Assembly: GCA_003153055.1 (NCBI GenBank)
Contig: PMBV01000125.1
Location: forward strand, 1-47,227
DNA length: 47,227 nt
Source of the DNA: Myxococcales bacterium
GTDB lineage: Bacteria > Myxococcota > Myxococcia > Myxococcales > Myxococcaceae
Direction: 5' to 3'
Shown one piece after another: positions 41,758 to 47,227 of the stretch. The notes below the pieces were generated by a model. It was not told the origin of the DNA. It made no database searches and worked only from the letters and a program-made list of their open reading frames with translations. The first letter of the stretch is position 1; every line of letters starts with the position of its first letter. The position numbers and the translations under genes are program-made.

Positions 41758-42432
41758 TCAGCGGGTGAACGTGCCCGCCCAGAGCGCGTCGAAGTCCGCG
41801 CACTGCCAGTCCGTGCCCAGCGCGCTGGCGATGCTGCGCTTGAACAGGTCCAGTCGCTGAGCAGGCGGCACCCTGGAGACCTCCACGACGAAGCCCTCGA
41901 GCTTCGGGTTGTCCTCGCTCATGGTGCCGAGCACCACGGTGAAGAGGTCGAGCGGCTCGATCTTCGCCAGCTCGGGCCGCGTCGCCTGCGTGCGCAGGTC
42001 GGCGCAGAAGGTTCGGAGCGAGGGAACGACGTCGGGTGAGACCGCGACCACCGGCGGCACGGCGCGGAGATTCTGCGCGGCACACGAGCCGAGCGCCGCC
42101 ATCAGCGCGGCCAGACCCAGCAGCGGCACGGCGAGAGGGACGGACGACGAGGTGCTCCGGGTTCCCAGAATTCGGCGAATGCGCTTCATGAATCGACCTC
42201 CGGTGGATGGCACGGCGACGGCGGCGGGCAGCAGCGATTGCTCCAGCGACAAGAGCGCGCGGGCGTAGGGGCGGGCGGCGCTGAGCTGCCGCACCACCGC
42301 GTCGTCGCAGCAGTACTCCCGCTCCTCGCGCGCGCACTCCGAGACCCACCACATCGCCGGATGGAAGAAGAGGAAGGACTCCACCACCGACTGCCCGAGG
42401 TTCACCAGGTAGTCCCAGCGGCGTACGTGCAA
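41758..42432 (-). pseudogene. 5'-truncated BlaR1/M56-family peptidase gene
   Basis: The 225-codon frame begins abruptly at LHVRRWDYLVNLGQSVVESF, the segment that directly follows or includes the second His of the HExxH zinc motif in M56 peptidases. It continues with FFHPAMWWVSECAREEREYCCDD, a family hallmark, and a membrane helix (about residues 100-118), then a periplasmic C-terminal part rich in Leu/Ala. The N-terminal membrane segments and the first half of HExxH are absent, replaced by repeat copy C. The TTG at 42432 has no real start context. I regard it as a remnant. Confidence 0.8.
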
Positions 42433-42433
42433 G

Positions 42434-42544
42434 TGAGGGCCGGGTCGCCAGCAACAGCGCCAATGGTTCCATCTGCCGCGAAGCTCGCGAGCTCAGCGTG
42501 TGCGTTCAGGGGCGTTCTGACATCACGTTTCGCGCACGCTGATG
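42434..42544. repeat. Dispersed hairpin repeat, copy C
   Basis: A near-identical partner of copy B (about seven differences in 111 bases). Arms AGCGTGTGCG at 42495-42504 and CGCGCACGCT at 42531-42540 with the same 26-base loop length. It lacks the left 45 bases of copy B. Its left edge is exactly where the M56 peptidase gene is cut, so a deletion appears to have joined the interiors of both. The 158 bases from here to the next gene contain only the weak flank match to copy B. Confidence 0.8.
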
Positions 42545-42702
42545 CCGCGGGCGGGCTGGGAGGCGCCACGGCCATGCCGCCGAATCGGTACGAGTACAGC
42601 CCGTCTTCGATGTGGCGAAGACCCTGAGGGGCTGGTCGCAGGAGGCACGGCGGAGGGCACCCGCTCCGCCCGCATCCCCCTTGGGCGTGTACTCGTAGCG
42701 GT

Positions 42703-45700
42703 CTACCCGATGCCTCCGCAGACGTTGGCGACGCCGCCTCCCCCGCACGTCTCTCCCGGCGCGCAGGTGCCGCAATCGATCGAGCCGCCGCAGCCGTCAC
42801 CGATCGGCCCGCAAGTGGCGCCCGCGTCTTTGCACGTGCGAGGCACGCAGGTCGGTGCCACGCAGACCCCTGGCGCCCCCGGACCACCGCACGAAGAGCC
42901 CGAGGGGCAGTCGCCGCACTGGATGACCTTGCCGCAGCCATCGCCGGCTGGCCCGCAGTGCAGGCCCTGGGTCTCGCAGGTGAGCGGTGTGCAGGTGATG
43001 GTGCCGCACACCCCAGGCCCCGCGCCGCCGCACGACTGGCCCGAGGGGCAGGTGCCGCATTGGACGACGTTGCCGCAGCCATCGCCCTGAGGCCCGCACT
43101 CGAAGCCCAGCTGCGCGCAGGTCTTGGGTACACACGTTCCGCCACCGCAGACGTTGGGTGTGCCGTCGCCGCCACAGGTGAGGGGGGCCGTGCAGTCGCC
43201 GCAGCTCAGCGCCCCACCACAGCCGTCACCCTGCGGTCCGCACTGGGCTTGGAGATCGCCGCAGGTGCGTGACACGCACGCTGGTTCGCAGACATTCGGG
43301 CGTCCACCTCCGCCGCATGTCGCCGATCCCGAGCAGGAGCCGCAGTCGATCGAGCCCCCGCAGCCGTCTCCCGTCAACCCGCAGTCGAAGCCCAGCTGTG
43401 CGCATGTCTTGGGCGTGCAGGTTCCGCCGCAGACATTGGGTGTGGCACCGCCGCCGCAAGATTGGGGGCCCGTGCAGTCACCGCAGGTCAACGTCCCACC
43501 ACAGCCGTCACCCTGTATTCCGCAGGTGGCTCCCAGCTGGAGACAGCTCCGCGGCGTGCACCCAGGCAGTCCGCAGACATTCGGTTGTCCACCTCCGCCG
43601 CACGTCGTCGAGCCCGTGCAAGTGCCACAGTTGAGTGAGCCGCCGCAGCCGTCTCCGATCAACCCGCAGGTGAAGCCATGCGTCGCGCAGGTCGTCGGCG
43701 TGCACGACTGCGGAGGGGGTACGTCAGGCTTGATGCATGAAGAGAGATCGAAGAGGAGGTACTCGAAGACCTTCTCTTGCGCCGTCATCGGCGAGGCCTT
43801 GCAGGCGCCCGGCCACTTGAAGCCGCCAGACGTGGCATCGATGACGTGGAAGTCGCTGAACAGCACTCGCCCGCACTGGTTCTCAGGCTTCGCCGCGACA
43901 GGGGTGTTGAACGTGTACTGGAATGGAATCTGGCTGGTGAAGTAATCGCTCCCGTAAACCCACCGCTGGGCCGGAGAAATGACGGCGTCGAGGTCGTGAC
44001 GCACCGTGGAGATGTGGATCTTCGAGGGGCCGGCTTGAGCTCCAACCAGATTCACCCACTGCCCAAAGGTGACGCCCTTGCTGAAGGAGGTGTCGATGAA
44101 GGCGTCTTGGTCACCTGGGGAGGGCTGTTGGACTTTCCATTTGGCCGTGCCGGTGAAAGAGATGGTGTGGGTCTGGGCATCGCTCGCCGCCCCGAAGAGC
44201 CACACGTACGCGAAGTGGCTGGCGAAGATGCGGCCGCCGGCGTTGGCATAGGCCTCCATGTTCAGGCGCTGCTGCGCGGTCTTGAGGCTCTGCTTGCCCA
44301 CGCAGTCGAGGATGATCATGTCGTACTTGCGCAGCTCGCTCGGCGTGTCGAAGAGGTTCGCCGCGGGGTTGTTGTCTCCTTCGAAACTCTGCCCGTTGTC
44401 ACGGTAGAAGCGCACCCGCCCGGTGCCACTGGGAAGCGAGTACTCGCTGTCCGCGATGCCGATCTTCGGGAGCACGCACTCGATGGCGTCGGCGTCACCC
44501 GTGACGACGGCGATGCGGGGTATGTTGCCCTCGCTCTGCGTCCGCGGCAGCCGTGACTGCTCGAGCGTCATGGTGTTGGATGCACAGCAGGTCAGGGCAG
44601 GCACGGTCACCTGCCGGCGCCACTTCCCGAGCTGAATGACCACGGGTACCGGTACGCCGCAGGGCACGTTGGTCAGCGTGAAGGTGCCGTCGGTGCCCGT
44701 CGTGGCCGACACCAGCGGGCTGCCGCTCACTCCGTCGGAGCACTGGTCGCAGCTGACGTTCCCGTCGGGGTTCAACGGCTCCACTGTCCCGTTGGGGACG
44801 TAGACGAGCGCCCCGGGGATCGGGTCTGGTTGGCCATAGCCGGCGCTGGCCTTGGTTGGTGCCACCACCTTCCCCGAAAGGGTTGTTCCACTGGGGACCC
44901 CAGAACAGACATGCTGATAGGGACAGAGATTGACGCACGCGGCGCCGCCGTCCGGCACGGTGCGGCCACAGACGCTGGGCACTCCGCCCCCGCCGCAGAT
45001 GTCAGGCTGCGTGCAGGTTCCGCAGTTCGCCGTCAGACCACCACAGCCGTCGCTCACGGGCCCGCAGGTGGCGCCCTGCTGGGCGCACGTCTTCGGGACG
45101 CACGCGGGGGGAGCGCCACAGACGTTGGGCCGACCACCACCTCCGCAGCTCTGGCCGACAGGACAGGCGCTGCCGGCGTCCACGAGGGTGCCGCAGCCGT
45201 CGCTCACGGGTCCGCAATTCACCTGGAGCTCGGCGGCTGTCTTCGGCACGCACGTGGTGCCGCATTGGTTGGGTACGCCGCCGCCGCCGCACGTTCGCGG
45301 GCCGCCGCAGGTGCCGCAGCTCGAGGTGAGGCCTCCACAGCCATCGGCCACGCGCCCGCAGGCGGCGCCCAGCTGAACGCAGGTCTTCGGAACGCACGCG
45401 GGGGGAGCACCACAGCGGTTGGGTCGACCACCACCTCCGCAGGTCTGGCCGAGAGGACAGGTGCTGCCAGCGTCGAGGAGGGTGCCGCAGCCGTCGCTCA
45501 CCGGACCGCAATCCACTTGGAGCTCGGCGACCGTCTTGGGCACGCACTTGGTGCCGCATTGAAATGGCACTCCGCCACCGCCACAGGTGAGCGAGCCGCT
45601 GCAGGTGCCGCAGCTCGCAGTGAGGCCGCCACAGCCGTCGCCCACCACGCCGCAGCCTGCGTCGGCCGCGGCACAAGTCGTTGGAATACAGGTGCCCGCG

Positions 45701-46185
45701 TCGGAGACATTCGGGGCAGCAGACCCACACCGGCTGGGAGTGCCGCCGCCGCCGCACGTCTTTGGTGCCAGGCAGGCACCGCAGTCGAGGAGCCCTCCGC
45801 AGCCGTCTCCCACGGGGCCGCACTCGGAGCCCACGAGCGAGCAGGTGAGGGGGATGCAGCCCCCGTCGCCACCACACTGGCTTGGGACTCCACCGGCTCC
45901 GCATGCCTGAGGCGACGAGCAGGTGCCACAGTCGAGGAGCCCATTGCAGCCGTCGCCGATCGGCCCGCAGGTGGCGTGTGCCGAGGCACAGGTCACCAGC
46001 CCACAGCCGCCATCGGTGTCGCCCGCTCCGCCGCCGACGCCACCACCTCCGCCTCCGCTCCCTCCGCCCCCGCCCGTTGCCACGCCACCCCCGGACCCAC
46101 CATCGCCGAGCACCGGGGTCGTGCATTCACAGCCTGCGAAGACAACGGCCAACCCAAATACAAGACTATGGACGGAGTACCGCAC
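42703..46185 (-). CDS. Giant cysteine-repeat lipoprotein with central globular domain
   Basis: A 1160-residue lipoprotein (lipobox FAGC, Cys19) with a Gly-rich linker at about 30-55. Seven Cys-rich repeats of about 46-50 residues precede, and seven follow, a central part of about 360 residues. The repeat consensus is CxPxTC..xGxxCGPxGDGCGG..xCGTC...xTCGGGGxPNxCG; two of the first seven lack the second cysteine. The central part has a carboxypeptidase-regulatory-like (prealbumin) stretch (GTDGTFTLTNVPCG) and a ThuA/glutamine-amidotransferase-like region (YDMIILDCVGK, YANAGGRIFASHFAYVWL). Repeats of this kind have been misnamed tryptophan synthase alpha chain in myxobacterial genomes. Likely a surface or adhesion protein; function unproven. 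Confidence 0.88.
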   Translation of the reverse strand: MRYSVHSLVFGLAVVFAGCECTTPVLGDGGSGGGVATGGGGGSGGGGGGVGGGAGDTDGGCGLVTCASAHATCGPIGDGCNGLLDCGTCSSPQACGAGGVPSQCGGDGGCIPLTCSLVGSECGPVGDGCGGLLDCGACLAPKTCGGGGTPSRCGSAAPNVSDAGTCIPTTCAAADAGCGVVGDGCGGLTASCGTCSGSLTCGGGGVPFQCGTKCVPKTVAELQVDCGPVSDGCGTLLDAGSTCPLGQTCGGGGRPNRCGAPPACVPKTCVQLGAACGRVADGCGGLTSSCGTCGGPRTCGGGGVPNQCGTTCVPKTAAELQVNCGPVSDGCGTLVDAGSACPVGQSCGGGGRPNVCGAPPACVPKTCAQQGATCGPVSDGCGGLTANCGTCTQPDICGGGGVPSVCGRTVPDGGAACVNLCPYQHVCSGVPSGTTLSGKVVAPTKASAGYGQPDPIPGALVYVPNGTVEPLNPDGNVSCDQCSDGVSGSPLVSATTGTDGTFTLTNVPCGVPVPVVIQLGKWRRQVTVPALTCCASNTMTLEQSRLPRTQSEGNIPRIAVVTGDADAIECVLPKIGIADSEYSLPSGTGRVRFYRDNGQSFEGDNNPAANLFDTPSELRKYDMIILDCVGKQSLKTAQQRLNMEAYANAGGRIFASHFAYVWLFGAASDAQTHTISFTGTAKWKVQQPSPGDQDAFIDTSFSKGVTFGQWVNLVGAQAGPSKIHISTVRHDLDAVISPAQRWVYGSDYFTSQIPFQYTFNTPVAAKPENQCGRVLFSDFHVIDATSGGFKWPGACKASPMTAQEKVFEYLLFDLSSCIKPDVPPPQSCTPTTCATHGFTCGLIGDGCGGSLNCGTCTGSTTCGGGGQPNVCGLPGCTPRSCLQLGATCGIQGDGCGGTLTCGDCTGPQSCGGGATPNVCGGTCTPKTCAQLGFDCGLTGDGCGGSIDCGSCSGSATCGGGGRPNVCEPACVSRTCGDLQAQCGPQGDGCGGALSCGDCTAPLTCGGDGTPNVCGGGTCVPKTCAQLGFECGPQGDGCGNVVQCGTCPSGQSCGGAGPGVCGTITCTPLTCETQGLHCGPAGDGCGKVIQCGDCPSGSSCGGPGAPGVCVAPTCVPRTCKDAGATCGPIGDGCGGSIDCGTCAPGETCGGGGVANVCGGIG
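44990..45577. repeat. Tandem 294-bp duplication inside the cysteine-repeat gene
   Basis: Sequence near 45101 (CACGCGGGGGGAGC, then the GACCACCACCTCCGCAG segment) recurs 294 bases later near 45395, in frame (98 residues, two protein repeats). The cysteine-poor repeats 4 and 6 and the ordinary repeats 5 and 7 pair accordingly. This shows recent unequal duplication of a two-repeat unit. The exact ends are approximate. Confidence 0.7.
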
Positions 46186-46404
46186 TGTTGCTCCCGCGAA
46201 TCGGACAGTTGCCAGTCAAAGCCAAAGACGCCCCACCATCGACTGGGTGGGACTGTGACGCCTCATCCAACGGAGCGCCCGCGCTGTCCAGCTGAATGAA
46301 TAAATTCCGCTGTAAATGTAGGGGCTTCGACGCTGATGTGGGCCCCGGGCCTCCTGCTCCAGCCGCCGGTGGCACGCTGGCCGGCTCGCCGGTGCAGTCC
46401 GCTC

Positions 46405-46983
46405 TCAGGCAGGGGAGCAGCTCAGCACGGCTACGCCGCCGTCGAGTCCGGGCGTGCAGTACATCGAGCCGGTGCACATTCGCTTGCTGCCCTGGTAGTC
46501 GATGAGCGAAGTGCCCGCGTCCTCCGCGAGGGAGGCGTCGATCCACGGCCCGTTTCGCATCAAGCAGTCGCAGTCGCTCGCGGCGCACGCGGCGGGCAAG
46601 GGGTCGCAGCAGGCGACCGCCGGGGCCGGGCTCGGTGGGTAGTGGCACTGCTGCACCGTGAGGAGCTCATCGCTCGCCCGGCACGCCACCCGCGGCACCC
46701 TGCACAGCGCGGTGGCTCCCGCGTCGGAGCTCCCTCCGTCCGCCGACACGTAGCCGGTCGCGCAGGCGACGTGGGGCGCCGCGCCTGGGCTGCAGTCTCC
46801 GCGGAAGTACGCCCACTCCTCGCACGAGCTCCCATCGGAGAAGTGGCACATGCCGACTTGGCCTCCATCGATGGTCAGGGTGCCACCATGGTCAACACAG
46901 TACACCGACGCCGGGTTGGGCATCCCACACGCGCACCCAACGCCACCGAGGATGCCAACCAGCAAAACCGAGACGAGACGCAT
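46405..46983 (-). CDS. DUF333-type cysteine-rich lipoprotein
   Basis: A 192-residue lipoprotein (lipobox GVGC, Cys17). Residues about 22-64 match the DUF333 pattern: NPASVYCVDHGGTL, then GMCHFSDGSSCEEWAYFRGDC. DUF333 proteins are small secreted proteins of unknown function, sometimes listed as haemolysin-like. The remaining part has many cysteines in short motifs (CRVPRVACRASDE, ACCDPLPAACAASDCDCLM) and a short Asp-Gly-Gly/Asp-Ala-Gly stretch, a further disulfide-rich domain. It lies upstream of, and in the same direction as, the giant Cys-repeat gene; the gap 46186-46404 has an AT-rich stretch near 46296-46325 that could hold that gene's promoter. Confidence 0.8.
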   Translation of the reverse strand: MRLVSVLLVGILGGVGCACGMPNPASVYCVDHGGTLTIDGGQVGMCHFSDGSSCEEWAYFRGDCSPGAAPHVACATGYVSADGGSSDAGATALCRVPRVACRASDELLTVQQCHYPPSPAPAVACCDPLPAACAASDCDCLMRNGPWIDASLAEDAGTSLIDYQGSKRMCTGSMYCTPGLDGGVAVLSCSPA

Positions 46984-47082
46984 ACGACTCCCGCTTCCTC
47001 ACGAGTCCCGCGGCCGGACAGATGGAGTGTACCATGCGACCACTCCGCATTCCAAAGGAGAGGGTGAGCCCAAACTCCGCTC

Positions 47083-47227
47083 TCAGGATCTGAAGCTGGC
47101 TCGCTGGGCCGTTGCCGAAACGCGGTCGACCGAGGAGCCGCCGGCCACTGGCCAGTCGTTCAGGGGCTCGCCGTCATCCGGAGAGCTCTGCCCGCCGACG
47201 AGGAGGGTCCGGCCAACGGGCGCCGAG
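47083..47227 (-). CDS. Possible Kelch-type protein, C-terminal end (partial at window end)
   Basis: A minus-strand frame open from the window edge to TGA at 47083 reads VGRTLLVGGQSS near the edge and ends in VSATAQRASFRS. The RxLLVGG block is the strand pattern of Kelch repeats. Only 48 codons are visible, so the call is tentative. Confidence 0.4.
   Translation of the reverse strand, partial: SAPVGRTLLVGGQSSPDDGEPLNDWPVAGGSSVDRVSATAQRASFRS

Noticed and set aside
37879..42544. Interpretation of the hairpin repeats as integron attC sites or as Rho-independent terminators
   Set aside because: No integrase gene or paired core sites were seen, and no T-run follows the stem in either direction.
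42703..46185. Regularly spaced repeats that could suggest a CRISPR array
   Set aside because: The units are about 140-150 bases, coding, imperfect and without unique spacers; they encode the protein repeats.
44830..46299. A 489-codon plus-strand frame opposite the giant Cys-repeat gene
   Set aside because: Its apparent repeats only reflect the repeats of the real gene on the other strand.

Overview
The window is GC-rich, densely coding DNA of a Gram-negative bacterium, most likely a member of the Myxococcota (former deltaproteobacteria). The reasons are the many lipoproteins with Asp-Ala-Gly/Asp-Gly-Gly linkers, several cysteine-patterned lipoproteins including a 1160-residue one, a caspase-like protease in a sigma/anti-sigma operon, and multihaem cytochromes of the CxxCH/CX4CH type known from Geobacter-like bacteria. 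This assignment is inferred from gene content; no rRNA or tRNA gene was seen.

Layout. 1-5217 (+): the end of ftsH, ssb, two coupled Cys-rich lipoproteins, and the redox chaperone Hsp33. 5220-8438 (-): envelope proteins (OmpA-type lipoprotein, MltB-type transglycosylase, small lipoprotein, predicted barrel). 8601-9653 (+): a GAF-GGDEF diguanylate cyclase. 9684-13972 (-): a beta-propeller lipoprotein, then a zinc-ribbon phosphoesterase translationally coupled to an EcsC-domain protein. 14068-18887 (+): a PhzF-like enzyme, a glycosyltransferase, a split RdgC-like pair and a methyltransferase.

18.9-23.9 kb is poorly coding. It holds an alpha/beta hydrolase, a zinc-ribbon membrane protein and one unknown protein, set among broken pieces (a frameshifted secreted protein, a multiply broken gene, an OmpA tail, a cytochrome c piece). 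Just before it, at 17.9 kb, lies an SDR N-terminus.

23.9-37.5 kb is the functional core: a sensor kinase, an HtrA protease, and a respiratory operon encoding an FeS subunit, an NrfD membrane subunit, a Tat-exported molybdopterin oxidoreductase, a TorD chaperone, a polyferredoxin and a small helical protein. The last four are joined by ATGA/GTGA overlaps. Two multihaem cytochromes, with about 10 and about 22 haem sites, are encoded convergently. I infer a quinone-linked periplasmic reductase or oxidase that may exchange electrons with the cytochromes at the cell surface; the substrate cannot be read from the sequence.

37.5-42.7 kb is rearranged DNA. Three copies of a previously unrecognised (to me) hairpin-bearing repeat sit beside a degraded copy of the small respiratory-operon gene, a deleted ChaN-like gene and a peptidase M56 gene cut within its HExxH motif. 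An intact ECF sigma/anti-sigma/caspase operon lies in the middle. 42.7-47.2 kb (-) holds the giant Cys-rich lipoprotein (7 repeats, central domain, 7 repeats), a DUF333-type lipoprotein and the end of a possible Kelch-type protein.
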